The notes under the pieces were generated by a model. It made no database searches. It was given only the letters and a program-made list of their open reading frames with translations, and was not told where the DNA came from. From the NCBI GenBank assembly GCA_050248275.1, contig JBFWSR010000005.1, positions 62,001-126,000 on the forward strand: 64,000 nt of DNA. The letters are read 5' to 3'. Shown one piece after another: positions 51,473-59,905 of this stretch. The position numbers and the translations under genes were made by a program. Numbering within the stretch: position 1 is the first letter of the stretch; the number at the start of each line of letters is the position of its first letter. The stretch is from CAILZL01 sp050248275 (lineage in GTDB: Bacteria > Pseudomonadota > Gammaproteobacteria > Steroidobacterales > Steroidobacteraceae).

Positions 51473-52387
51473 TTAACGCTGTTCCCGCCGGTAATAGTCA
51501 GGGTAGCCCTCGCTCAATCCCTTGAAGCGCCGATGTATCCACAGGTACTGCTCGGGCACCTTGCGGATATGCGCTTCGACCAGATGATGGAAGCGGGTGG
51601 CGTCGGCGATGGCGTCATCGCTGGGGAAATTCTCGAGTGGCGGCAGGATGACCATGCGATAGCCGCGTCCATCGGGCAAACGTTCGGGAAAATAGGGCAG
51701 TACCGCCGCGCCGGTCATCTTCGCCAGACGTGAGGTGGCGGTGTTGGTGGCGCAGGCAATACCGAAGAACGGCACCATCTGTGCGCCCTTGTTGCGATAG
51801 CTCTGATCGGGCGCATACCACACCGGCTCGTTGGCCTTGAGCGCCGTTACCAGCGTGCGCACATCGTCGCGACGAATCGCGCGACGCAGGCGCTGGGCGC
51901 GGTTGCGCGCCAGAAAATAACTCATCACTTCATTGTTGGTGGGGCGATACATCACGTTCAGCGGCGTGTAAGCAAGCAGCGCGCGGCCGCTCATTTCCAG
52001 CGTGGTGAAGTGCGCACTCAGCAGCAATGCGCCCTTGCCGTTTGCGATGGCGGCGTGCAGATGTTCCACGCCTTCGACCTGGTTGAGGCGCTGGATGCGC
52101 GAGGTGGGCGACCACCAGGCCATGGCGGTTTCAAACAGGCCGATTCCCAGGCTTGCAAAATGCCGGGCCAGAAGCTGTTCGCGCTGGGTATCGCTCAACT
52201 CCGGCATGCAGAGTTCCAGGTTGCGGCGTGCGATGCGCGCATAAGAAACCGGCAGATGACGCACCAGCCAGCCCAGTCCCTTGCCCAGCGCCAGCAGTGC
52301 CGGATAAGGCAGCAGTACCAGCAGACGCAACAATCCCAAACCGAGCCAGGTGGGCCAGTAGCGTGGTGCGAACAATCGGAGTGACAT
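51473..52387 (-). CDS. LpxL/HtrB-family lipid A acyltransferase
   Basis: A 304-residue inner-membrane lauroyl/myristoyl acyltransferase. One N-terminal membrane helix (LGLGLLRLLVLLPYPALLALG) and the HX4E catalytic motif LLSAHFTTLEM, plus NVMYRPTNN and YAPDQSYRNKGAQMVPFFG, identify LpxL/LpxM-type enzymes. It adds a secondary acyl chain to Kdo2-lipid A. The gene converges on kdkA and is divergent from waaA; LpxL and LpxM cannot be told apart here. Confidence 0.9.
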   Translation of the reverse strand: MSLRLFAPRYWPTWLGLGLLRLLVLLPYPALLALGKGLGWLVRHLPVSYARIARRNLELCMPELSDTQREQLLARHFASLGIGLFETAMAWWSPTSRIQRLNQVEGVEHLHAAIANGKGALLLSAHFTTLEMSGRALLAYTPLNVMYRPTNNEVMSYFLARNRAQRLRRAIRRDDVRTLVTALKANEPVWYAPDQSYRNKGAQMVPFFGIACATNTATSRLAKMTGAAVLPYFPERLPDGRGYRMVILPPLENFPSDDAIADATRFHHLVEAHIRKVPEQYLWIHRRFKGLSEGYPDYYRREQR

Positions 52388-52544
52388 CGTGTAGCAATTC
52401 TTGGGATTTCAGTGAAGCGCCAAGCTTACGGTGTGGGTGCAACGGCGTCGAGCCGGCATATCGAGCGCTGTCATCCAACTGCCGCAGCCTCCGGTATCAT
52501 GTCGCCATAACGATGATCAAATCTTTGCCAGCACGGGTACTGCC

Positions 52545-53810
52545 TTGTCCTTTCTCTATCAGCTGTTGATCCGCATCGCTGCACCGCTGGTGTTCATCGC
52601 CACTTGTCTGCGCGGCCTGCGTGATCGCAGCTATCGCGATCGCCTGACCGAACGCTTCGGTTATACGCAACTCAATTTCGCGCAGGCGCCGATCTGGCTG
52701 CATGCGGTATCGGTGGGGGAAGTGCAGGCCGCCACGCCGTTGCTCCGGCGGTTGCTGGCCAATCAGGATGGCCGGCCGGTGCTGGTAACCACGACCACGC
52801 CCACCGGGGCTGCGCGCGTCCATTCGTTATTCGGCGAGCAGTTGCAACATGCTTTCCTGCCCTATGACACGCCTGCGGCTGTGCGACGTTTTCTGCAGCG
52901 TGTCCGTCCGCATTGCGCCCTCATCATGGAAACCGAATTGTGGCCCAACCTGCTGAGTCAATGCGTGGCGCAACAGATTCCCGTGGTGCTGGGCAGTGCC
53001 CGTATTTCGTCGCGCACTGCAGCGCGTTATCAACAGTTGCGTGCACTGTTCGCGCGGTCCATGCCCAAGGTATTGGTGGGCGCGCAAACGCCGGCGGATG
53101 CCGAACGGTTGCTGGGTCTGGGCGCTGATGCCGGGCATGTGCACGTTACTGGCAACATCAAATTCGATATTGAAATTTCGCTGGAAGTACGCAGAGCGGG
53201 CGCCGCGTTGCGCGAGCAATGGGCGGCACGATCCGTATGGATTGCCGGCAGTACCCATGATGGCGAGGAACAGCAGGTGCTGGCGGCGCATCAGCAGGTG
53301 CTGCTGCGTAAACCGGATGCCCTGTTGATTCTTGCGCCCCGCCATCCGCAACGTTTTGCTCAAGTGGCCGCATTGCTGAAAGCGCAGAACATCGAGTTCG
53401 TTGCCCGCAGCAGTCAACAACCGGTGTTGGTGCAGCATGCGGTGTTATTGCTGGACAGCCTCGGCGAGTTGACCGGCTTTTATGCCGCCAGCGACGTGGT
53501 ATTCGTCGGTGGCAGTCTGGTGCCTGTCGGTGGACACAATCTGCTGGAACCGGCTGCCTTGTCCCTGCCGGTGATTTCCGGTCCGCATACTTTCAATGCG
53601 CCGGATGTGGCCGACAAACTCGCCGAGCGCGGCGCCTTGCGCTATGTATATTCCAGTGCCGAACTGGCTGAAGCGGTGCTGGAGTTACTGGACAATCCGG
53701 CTGAATGTGCTCGTCAGGGTGGGGCGGCGCTGGCGGTGGTGCAGGAAAGCACCGGCGCTCTGGCGCGATTGCTGGAATTGATCCAGCAGCATTGCAAACT
53801 CAGGCTGTAG
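52545..53810 (+). CDS. waaA: WaaA, Kdo transferase
   Basis: A 421-residue GT30 enzyme that transfers Kdo to lipid IVA. It has an N-terminal membrane helix (FLYQLLIRIAAPLVFIATCL), then WLHAVSVGEVQAATPLL, PHCALIMETELWPNLL, GNIKFDIE, GSTHDGEEQQVL and VFVGGSLVPVGGHNLLEPAA, all family blocks. No ATG fits; a TTG at 52545 with ACGGG seven bases upstream gives the family's normal length and N-terminus. Whether it is mono- or bifunctional is not visible; the kdkA nearby hints at single-Kdo LPS. Confidence 0.93.
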   Translation: MSFLYQLLIRIAAPLVFIATCLRGLRDRSYRDRLTERFGYTQLNFAQAPIWLHAVSVGEVQAATPLLRRLLANQDGRPVLVTTTTPTGAARVHSLFGEQLQHAFLPYDTPAAVRRFLQRVRPHCALIMETELWPNLLSQCVAQQIPVVLGSARISSRTAARYQQLRALFARSMPKVLVGAQTPADAERLLGLGADAGHVHVTGNIKFDIEISLEVRRAGAALREQWAARSVWIAGSTHDGEEQQVLAAHQQVLLRKPDALLILAPRHPQRFAQVAALLKAQNIEFVARSSQQPVLVQHAVLLLDSLGELTGFYAASDVVFVGGSLVPVGGHNLLEPAALSLPVISGPHTFNAPDVADKLAERGALRYVYSSAELAEAVLELLDNPAECARQGGAALAVVQESTGALARLLELIQQHCKLRL

Positions 53811-53814
53811 GTTG

Positions 53815-53854
53815 GGTTTCAGCCCGATTCATCATCGAAAGTCGGGCTGAAACC
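53815..53854. terminator. Bidirectional hairpin between waaA and tolC
   Basis: GGTTTCAGCCCGA (53815-53827) pairs perfectly over 13 bp with TCGGGCTGAAACC (53842-53854). It lies between two convergent genes, where a bidirectional terminator is expected. No T-run follows, but TGAAACCCGAC (53855-53865) can also pair with the ascending arm, giving an alternative fold. Confidence 0.55.
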
Positions 53855-53899
53855 TGAAACCCGACCATGCAACTTGCAAGGCGAGTTATCAATGCAGCC

Positions 53900-55270
53900 T
53901 TAACGCGTCAGCCAGCCATTGATCTGCTGCAAATCTTCGCGCGTCAGGCTGCCGGTGACTGTTTTGAGGGTGATCAGATTGGTGATGTAATCGTAACGGC
54001 TTTGCGCGTAATTCTGTTCGGCGATCAATAGCGCGTTGCGTGAATTCAGCACGTCGATGGTGGTGCGCGTGCCGACATCGAAGCCGGCTTCGGTGGCTTG
54101 CAGCGCCAGACGCGACGATTCCAGCGCCTGCTTGTTGGCTTGTACCTGGCTGATCGAGCTTTGCACGCCCAGATAGGCATCGCGTGCCGCCCGTTCGGTT
54201 TCGCGGGTGGATTGTTCCAGACGTTCACGCGCAGCGCGCTGGAGATAGACCGATTCACGAATCAGTGATGACGTTTCACCGCCGGTGAATATCGGCACCG
54301 AGATGCCGACCGAAAACCAGGTGCCGCTCCAGGCATTGGTGGTGTTGTCGCTGCCCAGCGCCTTGAAGTCGCTGTAGGCATTGCTGTTGCGGTAGTTGGC
54401 GCCCAGCGTCACGGTCGGGAAGCGATTGAGTTTCTGGCTGCCGACATCGTGAGTGGCGAGATCCAGGCTGATACGGCTGGCGGCCAGATCCATGTTGCCG
54501 TCCATCGCCTTTTGGACCCATTCATCTTCGCTTTGCGGGTCGGGGCTGATCAGCGGCATGTCATCGCCGGGAGCCGCCAGATCATCCAGCATCGAACCGG
54601 TGATTTCGCGCAGTAATTCCTCATTGGTGGCCAGGGTGCGCTTGGCGGAAATGACTGTGGCACTGGCGCGGTCGCGCGAGGCGCGGGCTTCCTGTACGTC
54701 GGTGACGGCGCTCAGGCCCACTTCAAAACGCTTTTCGGCGCGTTCCAGTTGTTGATTCAGGGCGTCCAGGCTGGATTGCGCGGCGCTCAGTACATCTTCG
54801 GCGGCCAGAACGTTGAAATATCGTTGTGCCACCCGCACCGCCAGATTCTGTTCGGCGGCGTGATAGGTCAGATCGGCCTGCGCCAGGACGTAATCGGTGC
54901 GTTTCAGGGACCGCAGCATGGACGGCAGGTTGATCGATTCGACGGCAGACAGACCCCAGGAACCGCCGCGAGTGGTGGTGGCCAGACCGACGGTCTGGCC
55001 ATTCACGACAGAGGTATCTGAACCATAGGTTGTACCCGCCCAACTGGCATTGGCGCTGATGTAGGGTAGGAACAGCGCCAGTGCCTGAGGACGTGCTTCG
55101 CGGTTGGCCAGACGCGTGGCCTCGGCAGCGCGAATGACGGGATCGCTTTGCGCGGCCTGATCGTAGACATCCAGCAGGCTGGCGGCGTTGACGTGCGTTG
55201 AACCGATGACGGTCAATGCCAATGCCAGCGCTGACTGACAGGCACGAAGTGAAACACGAATATGCGACAT
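53900..55270 (-). CDS. tolC: TolC-family outer-membrane channel
   Basis: A 456-residue TolC-type protein: signal peptide ending HVNA-A (residues ~1-29), then two related halves each with long coiled-coil helices and beta strands (YLVEA-type repeat seen as ALFLPYISANASWAG and LNRFPTVTLGANYRN). It ends with NLITLKTVTGSLTREDLQQINGWL, matching TolC. It forms the outer-membrane tunnel for tripartite efflux and type I secretion. Third gene of the pcm-like/rhodanese/tolC unit. Confidence 0.93.
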   Translation of the reverse strand: MSHIRVSLRACQSALALALTVIGSTHVNAASLLDVYDQAAQSDPVIRAAEATRLANREARPQALALFLPYISANASWAGTTYGSDTSVVNGQTVGLATTTRGGSWGLSAVESINLPSMLRSLKRTDYVLAQADLTYHAAEQNLAVRVAQRYFNVLAAEDVLSAAQSSLDALNQQLERAEKRFEVGLSAVTDVQEARASRDRASATVISAKRTLATNEELLREITGSMLDDLAAPGDDMPLISPDPQSEDEWVQKAMDGNMDLAASRISLDLATHDVGSQKLNRFPTVTLGANYRNSNAYSDFKALGSDNTTNAWSGTWFSVGISVPIFTGGETSSLIRESVYLQRAARERLEQSTRETERAARDAYLGVQSSISQVQANKQALESSRLALQATEAGFDVGTRTTIDVLNSRNALLIAEQNYAQSRYDYITNLITLKTVTGSLTREDLQQINGWLTR

Positions 55271-55279
55271 CAGTATTCT

Positions 55280-55600
55280 TCAGTAGGTTGGGATGCTGGG
55301 ATCGATATCACGAGACCATGCCAGGATGCCGCCCGTGAGATTGAGCGTCTGAAAGCCGTTCTGTTGCAGAAACTTTGCGACTTCCAGACTGCGGCGACCG
55401 GAGCGGCACAGCACGACAATTTCCTTGCTGCGATCCAGCTCGGGCAGGCGGGCCTGAATCTGGCCCATCGGAATATGCACGACTCCTGGAACACTGGCAA
55501 CGGCGATTTCCCAATCTTCACGTACATCAAGCAAAGTTAACGAGTCACCTTGCGCGCGACGTTGCAAGAATTCGGCTGCAGTGATTTCAGGAATGCTCAT
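55280..55600 (-). CDS. Single-domain rhodanese-like protein
   Basis: A 106-residue rhodanese domain with the active-site loop VVLCRSGRRSLEVA; the Cys would carry the persulfide. LLDVREDWEIAVASVPGVVHIP and LNLTGGILAWSRDID are family blocks. No signal peptide. It lies nine bases before tolC and 53 after the pcm-like gene. Confidence 0.93.
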   Translation of the reverse strand: MSIPEITAAEFLQRRAQGDSLTLLDVREDWEIAVASVPGVVHIPMGQIQARLPELDRSKEIVVLCRSGRRSLEVAKFLQQNGFQTLNLTGGILAWSRDIDPSIPTY

Positions 55601-55653
55601 AAAGGATGCTCATAAAAACTTGTAATTGCGTTGCCTTAATGCGGATTAACTGT

Positions 55654-56310
55654 TCAAAACACGAACGTCGAAGGATGGACGGCATTCGCCAGAGCGGGCA
55701 ATTCGGTTTCGAACAGGCTGTCGCGTTGCCAGCTGTTGGCGTCGGTGCGAGTGATCTTCACTGCTTCCATCGGCGCCTTGCTGCCAACCACCGCGAACAG
55801 GCGACCGCCGATTTTGAGCGCGCGTTGAAAACGCTCGTCATAAACCGGTAACGAACCGGTGATGACAATGACGTCATAGGCCTGATCGAGGTTCAGTTGC
55901 GTGGCATCGCCGGTTTCAATACTGACGTTGTTGCTGGTGGCCTGTTGCAGCTTGCGCTGTACCTGCTCGACCAGTTCCGGGTGATATTCAATCACACGCA
56001 CCTTGTCGGCCAGTTGTCCCAGACAGGCCGCCAGATGACCGGAACCCGCGCCGATCAACAGCACCTGATCGCTGCTCTGGACGTTGAGCGCCTGCAATAT
56101 CTTGCCTTCGATCTTGGGGGCCAGCATCACCTGACCCTGCGTCAACGGCAGGTTGGTGTCGGCAAAAGCCAGTTCGCGGTAAGCCTCCGGGGCGAATTGT
56201 TCCCGCGACACGTTGCGCAAGGTCTGCAACACCCGCTCGTCCAGCACGTTCCAGGTACGGATCTGCTGGGTAATCATCTGTTCGCGTGCGGCTTGGATAT
56301 CCAGGGTCAT
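55654..56310 (-). CDS. Pcm-like protein-L-isoaspartate methyltransferase homologue
   Basis: A 218-residue class I methyltransferase. The SAM motif is VLLIGAGSGHLAACLGQLADKV followed by an acidic IEYHPEL. REQMITQQIRTWNVLDERVL and FAPEAYRELAFADTNLPLTQGQ are Pcm-like. However, in true Pcm the segment after QGQ is TISQP with the catalytic Ser; here it reads VMLAP, so isoaspartyl repair activity is doubtful. ATG 56310 is chosen over ATG 56319. It leads the operon with rhodanese and tolC. Confidence 0.85.
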   Translation of the reverse strand: MTLDIQAAREQMITQQIRTWNVLDERVLQTLRNVSREQFAPEAYRELAFADTNLPLTQGQVMLAPKIEGKILQALNVQSSDQVLLIGAGSGHLAACLGQLADKVRVIEYHPELVEQVQRKLQQATSNNVSIETGDATQLNLDQAYDVIVITGSLPVYDERFQRALKIGGRLFAVVGSKAPMEAVKITRTDANSWQRDSLFETELPALANAVHPSTFVF

Positions 56311-56604
56311 TGGCAGCATCTCGCTGGGTCGGGGTGGTGGCGGTTCAACTTAAGACGTGACAGGCGGTATGCAACCCCATGGTGCCGGACCGGATGGGGG
56401 TATATGCAGCCAATCGGTCGGCAAGCCTACGAAGTTTGGTGGGGGCGTACAAGCTGGCTTTGGCTCAGGGCAGCCTGACGCGTATGACATCGCCCACTCC
56501 GGCGTGGCGGCGCGGCCAGACATCAGGCAGGCTTACCTGTCGCTGATCGGCGAACCATTATGGTCAATCTGCGAAGTTCGACAGTACCCCTTCAGATATT
56601 CTTT
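56311..56604 (+). other. Untranslated leader before the GGDEF-EAL gene
   Basis: About 290 bases between the divergent pcm-like gene and the terminator described next. A frame is open over most of it but has no ribosome site or family character. It contains several possible small stems but no known riboswitch that I can match. Promoters for both sides should be here. Confidence 0.35.
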
Positions 56605-56651
56605 CCGTGAGGCAGTTCGCATTCCGGAGAGCGCTGCCTGACGGTTTTTTT
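56605..56651 (+). terminator. Intrinsic terminator 30 bases upstream of the GGDEF-EAL gene
   Basis: CCGT-G-AGGCAG (56605-56615) pairs with CTGCCT-G-ACGG (56634-56644), an 11-position stem with one G-G mismatch, immediately followed by seven T (56645-56651). This is a textbook rho-independent terminator on the plus strand. Because it sits between the likely promoter and the ATG at 56681, it either ends a short leader RNA or attenuates the gene. Confidence 0.75.
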
Positions 56652-56680
56652 GCGTGTTTCTCCGGTAAACGAGCAGGTCA

Positions 56681-58990
56681 ATGAGTTGGGTGTTGGGCAG
56701 TCTGTTGGTTCTGGCGCTGGCGAGCATGACGGTCACGATGCTGTTGCGCCGCCGCGATGCATTGCGAGTCCGCGATGCCGCCGAACAACTGGCCACGGCC
56801 GCTCAATCCGCCTTGCCGGTCCCCGCAGAGCTGGCAACCGGCATTACCGCGCCTCTGGCGCAGCGCCTGTCTCCCTTCATAGATCAACTGGCGGCCACCC
56901 AACGGATGGCCCGCGATCAGGACCGGCAACTGGTGCGTGTGCTGTCGAGCATGCGCGAGCCGGTGGCCGTGCATGCCGAGCGCCTGTTGTTCATCAACCA
57001 GGCTTTTGCCAGCCTGCTGGGCAAGGCCAATGCGGTGGATCTGCTGGGTCATGAACTGGCGGAGCATGTGCCCGCCGAATTCAGCGATTTATTGCGTGCC
57101 CATTTGCGGCGGGCGTTGCGCGCCGAGCCGGTGCCGGTGCGTCTGGAGCTGGATTTGCGACCTGCCGAAGGCCAGGTGGCCCGGGTCGAGCTGTCCCAGC
57201 AGCGTCTGGAATTTCACGGTGAGCACGCCCTGTTGCTGGCATTGACGGAAATGACGCCACGGGTCAGCGCCCAGACATCGCCGGTCACGCGCCCGCGCTC
57301 GACCGCCTGGGAAACCATGGACTCGCTGGGCGAGGGCATCATCACCACCGACGACAAATCGCGGGTCGAATATCTGAATCGTGCCGCCGAACAGCTTACC
57401 GGCGTCACCACCGCAGAGGCCTTGGGGTGCGAATTTTCCGAGCTGGTCAAACTGGTGGATGAACTCGATCGCCATGAACTGCCCGATCCGGTCAAGCAGG
57501 CTTTGAACACCCAGGCCCGGGTCAGCGCCGGACGCCGCAGTCTCATGCTGGCGCGCGGTGGCGAAGAACGTTCGGTTGATCTGTCGGTATCGCCGCTCAA
57601 GAGTCCATACGGCGATCAGATCGGCACCGTGGTCCTGCTGCGCGATGTCAGCGAGTTGCGCGGTCTGACCCGGCAAATGTCCTATCAGGCCAGTCACGAT
57701 GCCCTGACCGGCCTGTTCAATCGCCGCGAATTCGAACGGCGGCTGCAGGAAGCCATTGACTCGGCGCATGCCAGCGCGGCGCGTCACGCGCTGTGCTATC
57801 TGGATCTGGACCGCTTCAAGACTGTCAATGACACCTCGGGTCATCTGGCCGGCGACAGTCTGCTGCGCGAAGTGGCGGCGCTGATCAAGGACGCGGTGCG
57901 TGACTCGGATGCAGTGGGTCGTCTGGGTGGCGATGAATTCGGATTGATCCTCAGCGGTTGTCCGCTGGACAAGGCCGCGCAGATTGCCGAAGACGTGGTG
58001 CGCAAGCTCAACGACTATCGCTTCGTCTGGAAGGACAGGATTTTCACCATTGGCGTCAGTGTCGGTCTGGTGGAGATCACGCGCGAAAGCGGCACACTGG
58101 AAGAAATCATGAGCGCCGCCGATTCCGCCTGCTATGTGGCCAAGCGTCACAATGGCGTTGGCAATCATGTGCATGTGTATTCGGCTCGCGATGAAGCGGT
58201 GGCGCGGCAGCGTGGCGAGATTCACTGGTTGCAGCGTCTGCAAATTGCCCTCAAGGAAAATCAGTTTGAACTGCTGGCGCAACCCATTGTGTCGGTGCTG
58301 GGCGGAGAACATGACGACGGTCCTGCGCTTGAAGTATTCCTGCGATTGCGTGACGAGCATTTGCCCGAAGGCATTCCACCCATGGAATTCCTGCGCGCCG
58401 CAGAGCGTTATCGCCTGATGGTCGATGTGGATCGCTGGGTTGTACAGACGGCCCTGACAGCGCTGGGTCGTGGCGGCATCCGCCTGCCCGAAGGCCGGTC
58501 GCTGGCCATCAATCTGTCCGGCCAGACCCTGGCCGATCCCGGCTTTCTGGAGTTCGTGGTCGAGTGCCTGGATCACAGTGGCGTCACGCCGCCGCAACTG
58601 TGTTTTGAAGTCACCGAAAATGCGGTGATGACCAACATCGATCACGCCAAACGCTTCATTGGCGTGTTGCATGGGATGGGCTGCCGCTTTGCGCTGGATG
58701 ATTTCGGTCGTGGTCTGTCTTCCTTCGGCAATCTCAAGCATCTGGCCATTGATTACCTGAAGATCGACGGCTCGTTCATTCGCAATCTTGCTGCAGATAA
58801 CGTCAACCAGGCCATGGTCTCGGCGATGGTGAAACTGGCGCGCACGCTCAACTTCCAGATCATTGCCGAACAGGTGGAAGATGCCGCTTCGCTTGATGCC
58901 GCGCGTCGCATGGGCGTCGATTTCGTGCAAGGCTTTGAGATTGCACGGCCGCAACCTCTGGCGCGTGTGGTGATGCGCGCCGCAACCTAA
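56681..58990 (+). CDS. PAS-GGDEF-EAL cyclic-di-GMP enzyme
   Basis: A 769-residue inner-membrane protein. An N-terminal helix (residues ~3-22) is followed by a coiled region, a first PAS-like fold (~90-190), a PAS domain (~215-325, GEGIITTDDKSRVEYLNRA), a GGDEF domain with intact LGGDEF (~415) and the inhibitory I-site RDSD five residues before it, and an EAL domain from ~525. In the EAL domain the motif is EVF, but the catalytic and metal residues are present: Glu (LEVFLRL), Asn (AINLSG), Glu (FEVTEN), Asp-Asp (ALDDFGRG), Lys (YLKIDGS) and the final Gln (FVQGF). Both making and breaking c-di-GMP are possible. Ribosome site CAGGT. Confidence 0.93.
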   Translation: MSWVLGSLLVLALASMTVTMLLRRRDALRVRDAAEQLATAAQSALPVPAELATGITAPLAQRLSPFIDQLAATQRMARDQDRQLVRVLSSMREPVAVHAERLLFINQAFASLLGKANAVDLLGHELAEHVPAEFSDLLRAHLRRALRAEPVPVRLELDLRPAEGQVARVELSQQRLEFHGEHALLLALTEMTPRVSAQTSPVTRPRSTAWETMDSLGEGIITTDDKSRVEYLNRAAEQLTGVTTAEALGCEFSELVKLVDELDRHELPDPVKQALNTQARVSAGRRSLMLARGGEERSVDLSVSPLKSPYGDQIGTVVLLRDVSELRGLTRQMSYQASHDALTGLFNRREFERRLQEAIDSAHASAARHALCYLDLDRFKTVNDTSGHLAGDSLLREVAALIKDAVRDSDAVGRLGGDEFGLILSGCPLDKAAQIAEDVVRKLNDYRFVWKDRIFTIGVSVGLVEITRESGTLEEIMSAADSACYVAKRHNGVGNHVHVYSARDEAVARQRGEIHWLQRLQIALKENQFELLAQPIVSVLGGEHDDGPALEVFLRLRDEHLPEGIPPMEFLRAAERYRLMVDVDRWVVQTALTALGRGGIRLPEGRSLAINLSGQTLADPGFLEFVVECLDHSGVTPPQLCFEVTENAVMTNIDHAKRFIGVLHGMGCRFALDDFGRGLSSFGNLKHLAIDYLKIDGSFIRNLAADNVNQAMVSAMVKLARTLNFQIIAEQVEDAASLDAARRMGVDFVQGFEIARPQPLARVVMRAAT

Positions 58991-59080
58991 TCGTTGGTTG
59001 CGCAAGTGACAACAAGGCCAAACATCAACAATAATTATCCGGAAATTATTGCGGCCCTCATGCATTCATAAAAACTCTCG

Positions 59081-59818
59081 ATGCGCATCACTTTGCACAC
59101 CTGCATCGGCCTGACACTTCTGTTTTCTGTTGCCGATGGCCAGATCAAGGAAAACTGCTGGGAACCACGTCCGCGCACGCAAAACCATCCCTGGATGTCG
59201 ATGGCGGAATGGAATGGAATGCATGAGTCATTCTTGAGATATGCACAGCGGGGCAACGTCGATCTGCTGTTTCTGGGAGACTCCATTACGCAAGACTGGG
59301 CGAACGCACCGGAGGTATGGCAGGAACAATTCGGCGACAGAAGGCCGGCCAATTTCGGCATTGCAGGCGATACCACGCAGAACGTCCTGTGGCGCATTAC
59401 CGCCGGCGGTGAGCTGGCAGGTCTGTCGCCAAAGGTGGTGGTGCTGCTGGTGGGCACCAACAATTACGGATTCAATGACGATTCGGCCGCGGAGGTTGCG
59501 CACGGCGTGAAGGCCATCGTCGAGACGCTGCATGAAAAGCTGTCCACATCAAAAATCCTGCTGCTCGGCATTCTGCCGCGCGATGCGCTGCCTGATACTG
59601 ATTTTCGCAGGCGCATCGCGCAAACCAATCAATTGCTCAGGCAACTCGCCGATGGCAAGGCAGTGCGCTACCTGGATATGGGCGACCGGTTTCTCGATGC
59701 CGACGGCAACATTCCGGCGGATCTGCTGCCGGACTTTCTGCATCTTTCAAAGCAGGGTTATCGTCTGTGGGCGCAAGCCATGAAACCAGAACTGGATGCG
59801 TTATGGCAGCAGGAATGA
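59081..59818 (+). CDS. Exported SGNH/GDSL hydrolase
   Basis: A 245-residue esterase-like protein with a signal peptide (MRITLHTCIGLTLLFSVADG). The four SGNH blocks are visible: LFLGDSITQDW (Ser), NFGIAGDTTQNV (Gly), LLVGTNNYGF (Asn) and DFLHLSKQGYRLW (Asp, His). It resembles the platelet-activating-factor-acetylhydrolase-like/GDSL branch acting on acylated sugars or lipids in the periplasm. It stands alone and converges on hppA. Confidence 0.87.
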   Translation: MRITLHTCIGLTLLFSVADGQIKENCWEPRPRTQNHPWMSMAEWNGMHESFLRYAQRGNVDLLFLGDSITQDWANAPEVWQEQFGDRRPANFGIAGDTTQNVLWRITAGGELAGLSPKVVVLLVGTNNYGFNDDSAAEVAHGVKAIVETLHEKLSTSKILLLGILPRDALPDTDFRRRIAQTNQLLRQLADGKAVRYLDMGDRFLDADGNIPADLLPDFLHLSKQGYRLWAQAMKPELDALWQQE

Positions 59819-59845
59819 TTGGCGTAAACAACCGGCTGAAAAGCA

Positions 59846-59881
59846 AACGGCGCAGTGAATAATCACTGCGCCGTTCTGTTT
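59846..59881. terminator. Bidirectional intrinsic terminator
   Basis: AACGGCGCAGTG (59846-59857) pairs perfectly over 12 bp with CACTGCGCCGTT (59864-59875), loop of six bases, followed by CTGTTTT; on the other strand TTGCTTTT follows. It separates the convergent SGNH hydrolase and hppA. Confidence 0.85.
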
Positions 59882-59905
59882 TAACAGACTGTGAACTTTG
59901 GTCGA

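Noticed and set aside
56415..56500. Possible second cyclic-di-GMP aptamer before the GGDEF-EAL gene (GGCAAGCC ... GGGGGCGTACAAGC)
   Set aside because: Superficial similarity only: no GAAA tetraloop, no GGACGCAAA, no tetraloop receptor. Unlike the 13.7 kb element it does not meet the GEMM core.
56320..56600. Thiamine (TPP) or cobalamin riboswitch in the pcm-like/GGDEF-EAL intergenic region
   Set aside because: No CTGAGA/ACCTGAT thi-box elements and no acceptable B12 box on either strand.
56357..56641. 94-codon frame in the leader of the GGDEF-EAL gene
   Set aside because: GTG start without ribosome site, no family character, and the stop lies within the terminator stem; more likely untranslated leader.
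57089..59065. 658-codon minus-strand frame opposite the GGDEF-EAL gene
   Set aside because: The plus-strand protein has all family motifs; the antisense product has no recognisable domain.
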